From Pseudomonas graminis (GTDB lineage Bacteria; Pseudomonadota; Gammaproteobacteria; Pseudomonadales; Pseudomonadaceae), in contig NZ_SOCR01000003.1 in assembly GCF_004364335.1 (NCBI RefSeq), forward strand, positions 248,001-312,000: DNA of 64,000 nucleotides, given 5' to 3'. The notes under the pieces were generated by a model. It did no database searches, had not been told where the DNA came from, and saw only the letters and a program-made list of their open reading frames with translations. Positions 34,663 through 43,780 of the stretch are shown piece after piece (within the stretch, counting starts at the first letter, position 1; every line of letters begins with the position of its first letter). A program made the position numbers and the translations under genes.

Positions 34663-34679
34663 ACGATAACGATTATCGT
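34663..34679 (+). promoter_or_regulatory. Fur-box-like palindrome upstream of the hugZ-like gene
   Basis: ACGATAA-CGA-TTATCGT is a perfect 7-bp inverted repeat with a 3-bp centre. GATAA/TTATC half sites are the core of Fur boxes. It ends 68 bp before ATG 34748, a suitable distance for repression of a haem-iron gene. The centre differs from the classic 7-1-7 arrangement. Confidence 0.5.
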
Positions 34680-34747
34680 GTGGCATGCGTCGCCGTCTGC
34701 TGCTTCGCGTCCCTCGATGCCTTCGTTTTACTGTTCAGGAGCACCAC

Positions 34748-35479
34748 ATGAGCGCCAGCGCCAACCGGCAAGCACGAGCCTTGCTGCTTAAGGAATACCG
34801 TGGCGTGTTGTCGACCCATTCCAAGTCGATGCCCGGCTACCCGTTTGGCTCGGTGGTGCCTTATTGCCTGGACGACCAGGGCCGTCCGCTGATCCTCATC
34901 AGCCGCATCGCGCAACACACCCACAACCTGCAACTCGACGCCAAATGCTCTTTGCTGGTGGGCGAGCGCGGCGCCGAAGATGTGCAGGCAGTCGGTCGCG
35001 TCACACTGATGGCCGAGGCCGAGAAGATCAGCGACGCGGCCCGGGTAGACGCCGCCGCTCAGCGCTACTACCGCTATTTCCCGGAATCTGAGAGTTACCA
35101 CAGCGCCCATGATTTTGATTTCTGGGTGCTGAAACCGGTGCGCTATCGCTTTATCGGCGGCTTTGGGGCGATTCACTGGCTGGACGACGCGGCGCTGGCG
35201 AATCCATTTGCCGGGTCGGCGGAGATCAGCATGGTCGAGCACATGAACGCTGACCACGCCAAAGCCATTGCCCACTACGTCGAACTGGCCGGTTTGCCAA
35301 AGACCGAGCCTGCTACGCTGGTGGGCATCGACAGCGAGGGCATGCACTTGCGCGTGGGTCAAAGTCTGCACTGGTTAGCCTTCGCTGAGCCCTGTAATAC
35401 GCCGACACACGTCCGCCAGGCCTTGGTGCAACTGGCTCACGCTGAAAAATGGCCCGCACGTGAACACGCCGAGGCTTGA
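34748..35479 (+). CDS. HugZ-family haem-binding protein (pyridoxamine 5'-phosphate oxidase-like, with DUF2470)
   Basis: A 243-aa cytosolic protein: a split-barrel flavin/haem-binding domain over about residues 10-150 (YPFGSVVPYCLDDQGRPLILIS, HTHNLQLDAKCSLLV), then a DUF2470 domain with EHMNADHAKAIAHYVELAG. HugZ/HutZ members bind haem and aid haem iron use. AGGAG lies 8 bases before ATG 34748. A Fur-like palindrome upstream supports an iron role, but the biochemical activity is not provable from sequence. Confidence 0.8.
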   Translation: MSASANRQARALLLKEYRGVLSTHSKSMPGYPFGSVVPYCLDDQGRPLILISRIAQHTHNLQLDAKCSLLVGERGAEDVQAVGRVTLMAEAEKISDAARVDAAAQRYYRYFPESESYHSAHDFDFWVLKPVRYRFIGGFGAIHWLDDAALANPFAGSAEISMVEHMNADHAKAIAHYVELAGLPKTEPATLVGIDSEGMHLRVGQSLHWLAFAEPCNTPTHVRQALVQLAHAEKWPAREHAEA

Positions 35480-35545
35480 ATTAACGACTTTGCGACTTCA
35501 CGTAAGGTCTACTGGAAGCCTTCTTCCGTTTAGGAACTCACTTTG

Positions 35546-36052
35546 ATGCGCGTTTTTCTTCTGCTTTTATTGCTTTTTCCGGTGCTCGAGCTGTTCGTGC
35601 TGGTGAAAGTCGGGATGTCGATCGGCTTCCTGCCGACCTTCCTGCTCGTCGTTGCCGGGTCGATGCTCGGTGTTTTCGTGGTGCGGATTGCCGGCGTGGC
35701 CACCGCGCTGAGTGCCCGGCAGAGTCTGGCCCGTGGCGAACTCCCGGCGCAGCAGATGCTCGACGGTTTGATGATGACCATCGGCGGTGGTTTGCTCGTG
35801 CTGCCTGGTTTTATCAGTGACGTGCTGGGCCTGCTGTTCCTGATGCCGTTTACCCGCCGCCTGATCGTCGGCAAGGTGCGCAACCGCGCCGAAGCCCAGG
35901 CCGCGCGCCAGCGTGCGTTTGCCGAGAACATGCATGCGGCGAATTCGGCGGGTTCCATGCACCCCGGTGCTGCCCGTCCTGAAGCACGCCGCCCTGAGGT
36001 CATCGAGGGTGAAGTTATCGAGGGCGAATTCGAGCCACTGGATAAAAAGTGA
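35546..36052 (+). CDS. fxsA: FxsA family inner membrane protein
   Basis: A 168-aa protein with an N-terminal hydrophobic segment (MRVFLLLLLLFPVLELFVLV), further membrane segments near residues 25-50 and 75-100, and the GGGLLVLPGFISDVLGLLFL block of FxsA (suppressor of F exclusion of phage T7). The acidic tail repeats VIEGEVIEGEFE. ATG 35546 is used, with AGGA upstream; the TTG just before it is not needed. It precedes groES, as in E. coli and other gammaproteobacteria, but a terminator separates them. Confidence 0.9.
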   Translation: MRVFLLLLLLFPVLELFVLVKVGMSIGFLPTFLLVVAGSMLGVFVVRIAGVATALSARQSLARGELPAQQMLDGLMMTIGGGLLVLPGFISDVLGLLFLMPFTRRLIVGKVRNRAEAQAARQRAFAENMHAANSAGSMHPGAARPEARRPEVIEGEVIEGEFEPLDKK

Positions 36053-36066
36053 TTCAACGCCACCAC

Positions 36067-36097
36067 GACACGGCACCTGCGGGTGCCGTGTCTGTTT
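36067..36097 (+). terminator. Rho-independent terminator after fxsA
   Basis: GACACGGCACC (36067-36077) pairs with GGTGCCGTGTC (36082-36092) over 11 bp with a 4-nt loop; TGTTTT follows. Confidence 0.88.
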
Positions 36098-36136
36098 TCG
36101 CGACCCCACTTCCTTCAAAAAATTTCTGGGGTCAGC

Positions 36137-36164
36137 CTTGAATTCGGCTTGCTCGCCCTTATGT
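36137..36164 (+). promoter_or_regulatory. Candidate sigma-32 (RpoH) promoter of groESL
   Basis: CTTGAA (36137-36142), 13 bp, then CCCTTATGT (36156-36164) resembles the heat shock consensus CTTGAA-N13-CCCCATNT. The leader to groES is about 135 nt and contains a 7-bp hairpin CGGTTCG-CTCG-CGAACCG (36212-36229). No CIRCE (TTAGCACTC-N9-GAGTGCTAA) is present, so HrcA control is unlikely here. Confidence 0.6.
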
Positions 36165-36305
36165 ATGGGTCACCGCAAGGTTTCTGGCGCGTTTCGTCAG
36201 ACCGTATTCTGCGGTTCGCTCGCGAACCGTAACCGGCAAGCCCGGATGTTTTAACCCGCCGGTGTTCGCACCGGGCGTTTAAAAACCATAATTAGGAGAT
36301 CGACA

Positions 36306-36599
36306 ATGAAGCTTCGTCCTCTGCATGACCGCGTCGTAATCCGTCGCAGCGAAGAAGAAACAAAAACTGCTGGCGGTATCGTGCTGCCTGGTTCGGCTGC
36401 TGAAAAACCTAACCGTGGCGAAATCCTCGCTGTCGGCAACGGTCGCATCCTGGACAACGGTGAAGTACGCGCGCTGGCCGTGAAAGTGGGTGACAAAGTG
36501 GTGTTCGGCCCTTACTCCGGCAGCAACACTGTGAAAGTAGACGGCGAAGACCTGCTGGTGATGAGCGAGAACGAAATTCTCGCGGTCGTCGAAGGCTGA
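36306..36599 (+). CDS. groES: GroES, co-chaperonin
   Basis: The 97-aa GroES (Cpn10) caps the GroEL ring. It matches the family throughout: [18 protein letters not shown], the mobile loop [16 protein letters not shown] that contacts GroEL, and [26 protein letters not shown] precedes the ATG. It is 50 bp upstream of groEL. Confidence 0.98.
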   Translation: MKLRPLHDRVVIRRSEEETKTAGGIVLPGSAAEKPNRGEILAVGNGRILDNGEVRALAVKVGDKVVFGPYSGSNTVKVDGEDLLVMSENEILAVVEG

Positions 36600-36637
36600 G
36601 TTGATACCCCATTTCCCGTTACTACAAAAGTATTTAA

Positions 36638-38293
<1,656 letters not shown>

Positions 38294-38314
38294 GCCAGCC
38301 GTACCCCGATGTAG

Positions 38315-38343
38315 AAAAAACCCCGCTTAGGCGGGGTTTTTTT
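38315..38343 (+). terminator. Rho-independent terminator after groEL
   Basis: AAAAAACCCCGC (38315-38326), TTAG loop, GCGGGGTTTTTTT (38331-38343). Symmetric, so it could stop both strands. Confidence 0.95.
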
Positions 38344-38408
38344 ATGGGCGCGGTTTGGGTCTTGTGTCTCTTCAAATCCATTACCCGTGGCGCCGCTGAT
38401 TCACCTTT

Positions 38409-38715
38409 CCGCCCTTACGGCGGGTCACTTTTTCCAAGAGCCGAAAAAGTAACCAAAAAGGCCCTGCTCCTGGTTTGGCCCCTCCTGCGTCGGGGTTCCT
38501 TCACTCCGGTCTCGCTCCGTGGGCCCGCGCCGAACGGGCATCCATGCCCTGACGGCGCTCTCGCCGCATCCATGCGGCTCGGCCCACTGCGCGAGACCTG
38601 CGTTCAGCCTGCACCCAAGTCGCGTTTTGTGTCGTCTGGGCTTTTTGTGTACGAAGATCAAAAGCGCGTTTAAGCAGATCAAAGGCAGATGCACATCAAC
38701 GGCTTCACGGCTAAA
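38409..38715 (+). repeat. Large structured intergenic repeat, copy B
   Basis: Second copy of the element at 18727, same orientation, between convergent groEL and the PAP2 gene. Helices: CCGCC/GGCGG (38409-13 with 38419-23); arm 38423-38433 with 38444-38454 (10 of 11 pairs); AGAGCC (38437-42) with GGCCCT (38460-65; 5 of 6); GGGCAT/ATGCCC (38536-41 with 38544-49), which differs from copy A by a compensatory pair. The GCCGCAT/ATGCGGC helix is unchanged. The tail keeps two GATCAAA motifs and ends in a decayed REP arm. Confidence 0.85.
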
Positions 38716-38745
38716 GCCGGTCTCAGTGAGTGAATGCATTCCTCT

Positions 38746-38832
38746 GTAGGAGCCGGCTTGCTGGCGAATGCAACGCGTCAGGCCACACTTTCGTGGCTGA
38801 CCCACCGCGTTCGCCAGCAAGCCGGCTCCTAC
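38746..38832. repeat. REP doublet, 87 bp
   Basis: Both arms intact (GTAGGAGCCGGCTTGCTGGC and its inverted partner ending GGCTCCTAC). Exactly 87 bp, starting about 30 bp after large repeat copy B. Confidence 0.92.
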
Positions 38833-38862
38833 ATATTGGCCGTGCCCGGATGAGAGCGATCT

Positions 38863-38914
38863 GGATCGTGCCCACGCTCTGCGTGGGCATGCATCCCGTG
38901 ACGCTCTGCGTCAC
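38863..38914 (+). repeat. Second REP family (GCCCACGCTCTGCGTGGGC type)
   Basis: Two short stems in tandem: CCCACGCTCTGCGTGGG, then GTGACGCTCTGCGTCAC, linked by a CATGCATCC stretch. A near copy is at 62256. Read as protein on the minus strand it gives the MPTQSVGTI-type peptide that has been annotated as hypothetical proteins in some pseudomonads. Confidence 0.8.
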
Positions 38915-38925
38915 TTTGGAAGCGA

Positions 38926-39669
38926 TTACCCTGAAACCACTTCTCCATTCACCGCCACGTCCTTCTTCTTCGCCGGCCGGTACAGCACGAAGTAATACGC
39001 CCCCAGACAAAGCAGCCAGCAGAACACCGCTGTCCAGATGTTGTGGGAGAAGAAGTGCGCCCCTTGAAGCATTCGGCCGATGGAGAAGACGGTGCCCAGG
39101 CCCGCCGCGAAGATCAGGCCTGCTTTGGCCAGGCGGGGTTTGCGGTCGCGGAAGACGAAGAACAGGGCGAACAAGGTGAAGCCCGTCGCGGCATGACCGC
39201 CGGGCCAGCAGCGGCCGGGTTTGTCGGTTTGCGGGCGGGGGCTGAGGAGTTCGCTGTAGGTTTCCTGGCCGCCGAATTCTTTCAGGCTCCACGGGCATTG
39301 CACCGATGTCACGACTTTTACCGGCGTGACGAAGCTGGTGGACAACGCCATCGACAGCACCATGCAGCCCAGTTCACGTTTCCAGGGCTTCAGCACGCTG
39401 ACAAAGAACGAGGCGATGAAGCTGACGAAGGACAGCACGCCGATGGCGATGACGGCCTGTTTGGCGCGGTCGTGCAGCACGTCCTCAAGAAAGAAGCTGT
39501 GCCGCCCGATGAACTCGCCCGCCACCGGGTCATAGGCCAGTTTGGCGATGTCCATGTCCAGCGAGGTCAATTCCAGCAATATCAGGACCAGGGCGGTCAC
39601 GGCCGGGATGCCAAGGTAAATCCAGAAATTGATCGGGCGTGAGGCGGGCCGTGCGAGTGCGTGTGACAT
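38926..39669 (-). CDS. PAP2 superfamily membrane phosphatase
   Basis: A 247-aa inner membrane protein with about six hydrophobic segments. PAP2 motifs are partly altered: motif 1 reads KVVTSVQCP where KX6RP is usual (Arg replaced by Cys), motif 2 PGGHAATGF has the catalytic His, and motif 3 GRMLQGAHFFSHN keeps Arg and the nucleophile His but has His instead of the final Asp. This pattern resembles lipid A or lipid phosphate phosphatases. It diverges from colR, and a likely ColR site lies 100 bp upstream. Substrate unproven. Confidence 0.85.
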   Translation of the reverse strand: MSHALARPASRPINFWIYLGIPAVTALVLILLELTSLDMDIAKLAYDPVAGEFIGRHSFFLEDVLHDRAKQAVIAIGVLSFVSFIASFFVSVLKPWKRELGCMVLSMALSTSFVTPVKVVTSVQCPWSLKEFGGQETYSELLSPRPQTDKPGRCWPGGHAATGFTLFALFFVFRDRKPRLAKAGLIFAAGLGTVFSIGRMLQGAHFFSHNIWTAVFCWLLCLGAYYFVLYRPAKKKDVAVNGEVVSG

Positions 39670-39768
39670 GGCAAATCCCGTGTAGTGGGCGAGGGAGAGC
39701 GGGGAGTATACAGAGCCGGAGCGGTGCGAAGTCTGAGCAGAACGCTGTCGCGGCGCCGTGAACCGCGA

Positions 39769-39784
39769 GTGAAAAAAACGTTAT
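39769..39784 (-). promoter_or_regulatory. Candidate ColR-binding site for the PAP2 gene
   Basis: On the minus strand this reads ATAACGTTTTTTTCAC. The last 13 bases are identical to a site at 41983-41995 in front of the methyltransferase gene. The TTTTTCAC ending agrees with the ColR motif reported for P. putida, as I remember it. Confidence 0.55.
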
Positions 39785-39904
39785 GCACGTCGGTGCTGGC
39801 CCTTGAGCGCGCATCGCCGTAAGCTGCCGCCAACTCTGACCTTGTTGAGCGGCATCTCGCGCCGTGTCCCGGGTCTCGCCACGCCGCATAGGGAGAAACA
39901 CGCC

Positions 39905-40588
39905 ATGAGAATTCTGCTGGTTGAAGACAACCGCGACATTCTGGCAAACCTCGCCGATTACCTCGGCTTGAAGGGTTACACGGTCGATTGCGCGCAAGAC
40001 GGTCTGTCTGGCCTGCACCTGGCGGCCACCGAGCATTACGACTTGATCGTGCTCGATATCATGCTGCCCGGCATCGACGGCTACACCCTGTGCAAGCGCC
40101 TGCGTGAAGACGCGCGTCGCGACACGCCGGTGATCATGCTCACGGCCCGAGACCAGCTTGACGACCGGCTGCAAGGGTTTCGCTCCGGTGCGGACGACTA
40201 CCTGCTCAAGCCGTTCGCGCTGTCGGAACTGGCGGCGCGCATCGAGGCTGTATTGCGTCGTGCCCAAGGCGGCGGGCGGCGTACCCTGCAGGTGGCCGAT
40301 CTGATCTACGACCTGGATACCCTTGAAGTGACCCGCGAAGGGCGTCTGCTCAAACTTAACCCGGTTGGCCTTAAGTTGCTCGCGGTATTGATGCAGAAGA
40401 GCCCTCACGTGCTGCGTCGTGAAGTCCTGGAAGAAGCGCTGTGGGGCGATGATTGCCCGGACAGCGATAGCTTGCGCAGCCATGTTCACCAATTGCGTCA
40501 GGTGATCGACAAGCCGTTCGCCAAGCCGCTGTTGCAGACCGTCCACGGTGTCGGATACCGCCTCGCCGAGGGGCGTGATGGAGTTTAA
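39905..40588 (+). CDS. colR: ColR, OmpR-family response regulator
   Basis: A 227-aa regulator: receiver domain with phospho-acceptor Asp51 (LIVLDIMLPG) and Lys in YLLKPFALSE, then a winged-helix output domain ending QTVHGVGYRLAEG. ATG 39905 has GGGAG 10 bases upstream. It overlaps colS by 11 bp. ColR regulates envelope genes in response to excess Zn, Fe(III), Mn or Cd in P. putida; identity here comes from the partner ColS and from neighbours also found in the P. putida col locus. Confidence 0.9.
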   Translation: MRILLVEDNRDILANLADYLGLKGYTVDCAQDGLSGLHLAATEHYDLIVLDIMLPGIDGYTLCKRLREDARRDTPVIMLTARDQLDDRLQGFRSGADDYLLKPFALSELAARIEAVLRRAQGGGRRTLQVADLIYDLDTLEVTREGRLLKLNPVGLKLLAVLMQKSPHVLRREVLEEALWGDDCPDSDSLRSHVHQLRQVIDKPFAKPLLQTVHGVGYRLAEGRDGV

Positions 40589-41900
40589 GCAGAGCCTCGC
40601 CCAACGAATCATCATCGCCTTCGCCCTGATGAGTGCGTTGGTTGCCGGGTGCTTCGCCATGGGCATTGTCGCGACGGTGCACCTGGTCGAAGAAAAGCTG
40701 ATTTCGGCCGGATTGGGCGGCGACCTGACGCGTCTGCTGCTGATGGACAGCGTCAACGACTGGAACCATCGCCCGGAACCGGATCAGCTGTTTTACTTCA
40801 GCGGCGGCCCGGGGGATTTCGAGCTGCCGAAGGATCTGCGTCATCTGGAGCCGGGCTTTCACGAAGTCTTTCGCGGGCCGTTGTCCTATCACGCCATGGT
40901 TGAGATCGTCGACGGTCGCCACTACGTCCTGCTCCAGGATCAAAGCGATTTCGAAGAGCGTGAGCGCGTGCTGTTCGCCGTCGTGCTGGTGGGTTTTGTC
41001 CTGGCCCTGGCGCTGGCGGTCTTTCTCGGCTGGATACTGGCGCGTCGGGTGATGGCGCCGGTGGTGCGCCTGGCGCGGCAGGTGCGTCATCGCGATCAGT
41101 TGCTCGGCCTCGCGCCGCCCCTGGCCCCTGATTACGCCGCTGACGAAGTGGGTGAGCTGGCCGTGGCCTTCGACGCCACACTGGGCCGTCTGCGTGATGC
41201 CCTGAACCGCGAACGGATGTTCACCAGCGACGTCAGCCACGAGCTGCGCACGCCCTTGATGGTACTGGCGAGCTCCTGTGAGCTGCTGCTGGAAAACCCG
41301 GCGCTGGACCAGCGCGCACGGGCCCAGGTCGAACGCGTGGCGCGGGCGTGCGAGGAGATGCGCGATCTGGTGCAAACCTTCCTGATGCTGGCCCGCACTC
41401 AACGGGACGATCTTGCCCTGCATCCGCAACTGACGCTGCAAGGTGCCGCCCAACAGCTGATCAGCCTGTGGCGCGAACCGATCGAACGCAAAGGGCTGAC
41501 CCTGGAATACCTGCCCGGCGAGCCATCCGAAACTGCCTACAACGCCACCTTTCTCTATGCCGTGATGGGCAACTTGCTGCGCAACGCGTTGCACTACACC
41601 GACACCGGCTTTATCCGCCTGACGCTGCGTGAAGGCGGGTTCATGGTTGAGGATTCCGGCGTGGGTATCCCGGAAGAAAAACGTGAGGCGATGTTTCAGC
41701 CGTTCGTGCGCGGCACCGAGCAACGGGGCGAAGGTTTGGGCCTGGGACTGTCGTTGGTGCAGCGAATCTGCGAAAACCAGGGGTGGTCGGTGAGCCTGGA
41801 CACCATGGAGCCCAACGGCTGTAGATTCAGCGTGGACATGGGGTTGCGGCCTGCCAGGGAGCCAATTCGGTTGCCGTCGACGAATGTATCCCCTGTGTAA
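40578..41900 (+). CDS. colS: ColS, metal-sensing histidine kinase
   Basis: A 440-aa kinase: transmembrane helix about 11-34, a periplasmic loop of about 95 residues, a second helix about 131-154, HAMP, His box SDVSHELRTPL with His221, and a C-terminal ATPase with GEGLGLGLSL. The periplasmic domain has EERE at 126-129 (the ExxE iron/zinc motif described for ColS) plus His35, Glu38, His95, Glu96 and His105 at the positions I recall for P. putida ColS. ATG 40578 overlaps colR. Confidence 0.92.
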   Translation: MEFKQSLAQRIIIAFALMSALVAGCFAMGIVATVHLVEEKLISAGLGGDLTRLLLMDSVNDWNHRPEPDQLFYFSGGPGDFELPKDLRHLEPGFHEVFRGPLSYHAMVEIVDGRHYVLLQDQSDFEERERVLFAVVLVGFVLALALAVFLGWILARRVMAPVVRLARQVRHRDQLLGLAPPLAPDYAADEVGELAVAFDATLGRLRDALNRERMFTSDVSHELRTPLMVLASSCELLLENPALDQRARAQVERVARACEEMRDLVQTFLMLARTQRDDLALHPQLTLQGAAQQLISLWREPIERKGLTLEYLPGEPSETAYNATFLYAVMGNLLRNALHYTDTGFIRLTLREGGFMVEDSGVGIPEEKREAMFQPFVRGTEQRGEGLGLGLSLVQRICENQGWSVSLDTMEPNGCRFSVDMGLRPAREPIRLPSTNVSPV

Positions 41901-41979
41901 AAGTGCTGAAGTTCATCGGGATATGGCCGTATGCTGGCCCTAAGTCCTTGAAAAATCTCGTAACATAACTTCACTTTTT

Positions 41980-41995
41980 CGTACGTTTTTTTCAC
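41980..41995 (+). promoter_or_regulatory. Candidate ColR-binding site for the methyltransferase-inaA genes
   Basis: CGTACGTTTTTTTCAC, 66 bp before the methyltransferase ATG at 42062. It shares ACGTTTTTTTCAC exactly with the site upstream of the PAP2 gene. A second TTCAC-plus-T-run lies just upstream at about 41970. Confidence 0.55.
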
Positions 41996-42061
41996 ATTCA
42001 TGTGACCTGAGCGTGACGGTCCGCTGCCTAGTTTGGCCATCTCAATTCAGGAGATGCAGTC

Positions 42062-42730
42062 ATGAGCAAGCGGATCGAGCTGGATTTTTCACGTAAATAC
42101 GACGACGAACACGCTAAAAGGTATTTGCGCAAACACAACGATGGATTGGCCAGACGCTTGTCGGATCGCCGGGATAAACAACTGGCTCGACGCGCGCTGG
42201 CGTTGGCGGGCGAACCGGGTCTGGTGCTGGACCTGCCCTGTGGCGCCGGACGTTTCTGGCCGGTGCTGGCCGAGAAAGCCAACCGGGTGATCATCGGGGC
42301 GGACAACTCGGCATCGATGGTCAAGATTGCCTGCGAGTCGCAACCTGCCGAGGTCGTCAAGCGGGTCCAGCCGTTGCAGACATCGGCGTTTGCCATCGAG
42401 ATGCCGGACAACGCCGTCGACAGCATCTTCTGTATGCGCTTGATGCACCACATCGGCAAGCCGGAAGACCGCGCCGTGCTGCTGAAGGAGTTTCATCGGG
42501 TGAGCCGGGACAGCGTGATCGTGTCGCTGTGGGTGGATGGCAATTTCAAGGCCTGGAAGCGACGCCGCGCCGAAGGGTCGCGACCCAAACATGATTACCA
42601 GAACCGCTTCGTGCTGCCGGTTGCGACCGTTGAAGCCGAATTTGAACAGGCAGGGTTTCGGATTCAGGAGCGCCTGGATTTCCTGCCGATGTACGCCATG
42701 TGGCGTGTGTATCTATTACGTAAGAGGTAA
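42062..42730 (+). CDS. Class I SAM-dependent methyltransferase of the ColR locus
   Basis: A 222-aa cytosolic protein with a Rossmann-type methyltransferase core: motif I GLVLDLPCGAGRFWPVL, acidic end of strand 2 VIIGADNSASMV, and NAVDSIFCMRLMHHIGKP as motif IV. A basic N-terminus (residues 1-45) precedes it. It is 7 bp upstream of an InaA-type kinase gene and follows colS, which suggests an envelope or lipopolysaccharide-related substrate. The target is not identifiable from sequence. Confidence 0.8.
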   Translation: MSKRIELDFSRKYDDEHAKRYLRKHNDGLARRLSDRRDKQLARRALALAGEPGLVLDLPCGAGRFWPVLAEKANRVIIGADNSASMVKIACESQPAEVVKRVQPLQTSAFAIEMPDNAVDSIFCMRLMHHIGKPEDRAVLLKEFHRVSRDSVIVSLWVDGNFKAWKRRRAEGSRPKHDYQNRFVLPVATVEAEFEQAGFRIQERLDFLPMYAMWRVYLLRKR

Positions 42731-42737
42731 GAACAGG

Positions 42738-43457
42738 ATGGCCGTGGATTTCGCAACAGAGTTAGCCGTTCCTGCCAAGGACCGCTTCGCCTATTTCTGG
42801 AACACGCGAGGCGAATGGGTGGAAGAGCCCAACGTGCGCCGTGGCGGTGAAAGTGGCGTGCAGCGTGTCGTCTCGGAAAACGGTCGGCTGCTGTATGTGA
42901 AGCGCCAGACCGGCCATATCTATCGCAGCTGGCTGCACCCGTTTGGCCGTCCGACCGTGCTGCGTGAGCGCGATGCCCTCGAAGGCCTCCGTCAGCTCGA
43001 CGTCAATGTGCCGCGCATGGTGTTCTGCGGTGCCGAGCGCGATGAGAACAACGAATGGCGCGCATTGCTGGTCACGGCGTCGCTGGACGGTTTCGACGAA
43101 TTCGAAAACTGGCTGCGTGCCGGCGGTCGCGAGCAGCACGGCGAAGCGGTCTACGAGCAGATGCTGCAGGAAATCGCCGGCAATCTGGCCCGTATGCACA
43201 AGGGTCGCTGGCAGCACAGCTGCATTTACATCAAGCACGTCTTTGTTCGCGTTGTGGGCGAGGGTGCCAATGCCAAGGCTGAAGTCGCGCTGCTCGATCT
43301 CGAGAAATGCCGCCAGCGCCTCACCTCCTATGCCGCCGCACAGCACGACATGAAACAGCTGCGTCGCCACTCGTCGTTTCAGCCAGCAGACTGGACCAAG
43401 CTGGTCTACTTTTACGAGACCGCGTTTGGCAGGCCCATCAAAGGTTTACAGCGATGA
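42738..43457 (+). CDS. inaA: InaA-like lipopolysaccharide kinase family protein
   Basis: A 239-aa protein with an eroded protein-kinase-like fold of the Kdo/WaaP kinase family: LLYVKRQTGHIYRSWLHP supplies the nucleotide-binding Lys, NLARMHKGRWQHSCIYIKHVF resembles the catalytic loop, and EVALLDLEKCRQRL carries the metal-binding Asp. ATG 42738 has a short GAACAGG upstream. It lies between the methyltransferase and a small exported protein and overlaps the latter by 4 bp. It probably phosphorylates an envelope sugar or lipid; this is inference. Confidence 0.82.
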   Translation: MAVDFATELAVPAKDRFAYFWNTRGEWVEEPNVRRGGESGVQRVVSENGRLLYVKRQTGHIYRSWLHPFGRPTVLRERDALEGLRQLDVNVPRMVFCGAERDENNEWRALLVTASLDGFDEFENWLRAGGREQHGEAVYEQMLQEIAGNLARMHKGRWQHSCIYIKHVFVRVVGEGANAKAEVALLDLEKCRQRLTSYAAAQHDMKQLRRHSSFQPADWTKLVYFYETAFGRPIKGLQR

Positions 43458-43681
43458 AGTTAGAAATGGCGCGAGGTTTGTTTTTGGTCGGGGCATTGGG
43501 AGTGACGTCCATCGCTTTGGCCGCCTGGGATCAGCCCGGGCCGAAGATTTTGAGCGCGGTGCATGGCGAAGGCCATTGCCCGCTGCCTCGGGTGGCCAGG
43601 ATGTCTGACACGGCCCGGCCCGATCATGATCTGCTCCTGTTGATGTTCGGCCTGGCCCAGGGGAGTGGACCGCAAGGCTGA
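43454..43681 (+). CDS. Small exported protein coupled to inaA
   Basis: A 75-aa product whose ATG overlaps the inaA TGA (ATGA). The N-terminus MKLEMARGLFLVGALGVTSIALA is a clear signal peptide or single membrane anchor, and cleavage after ALA would leave about 52 residues with one Cys and no recognised domain. It ends before a terminator, so methyltransferase-inaA-this gene form a transcription unit. Function unknown. Confidence 0.7.
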   Translation: MKLEMARGLFLVGALGVTSIALAAWDQPGPKILSAVHGEGHCPLPRVARMSDTARPDHDLLLLMFGLAQGSGPQG

Positions 43682-43702
43682 TTTCTTTCTGCTGCATTGA
43701 CC

Positions 43703-43733
43703 AAAAGGCCCCGAAAAATCGGGGCCTTTTTTG
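43703..43733 (+). terminator. Rho-independent terminator of the methyltransferase-inaA unit
   Basis: AAAAGGCCCCGA (43703-43714) pairs with TCGGGGCCTTTT (43719-43730), followed by more T. About 20 bp after the small exported gene. Confidence 0.93.
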
Positions 43734-43780
43734 TTGCTGCCGGAAGTGTCAGTGCTTGGCGCGCCTCCTGTACTCAGGGC

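Noticed and set aside
36230..36305. CIRCE element before groES
   Set aside because: No TTAGCACTC/GAGTGCTAA inverted repeat is present; the site looks sigma-32 dependent.
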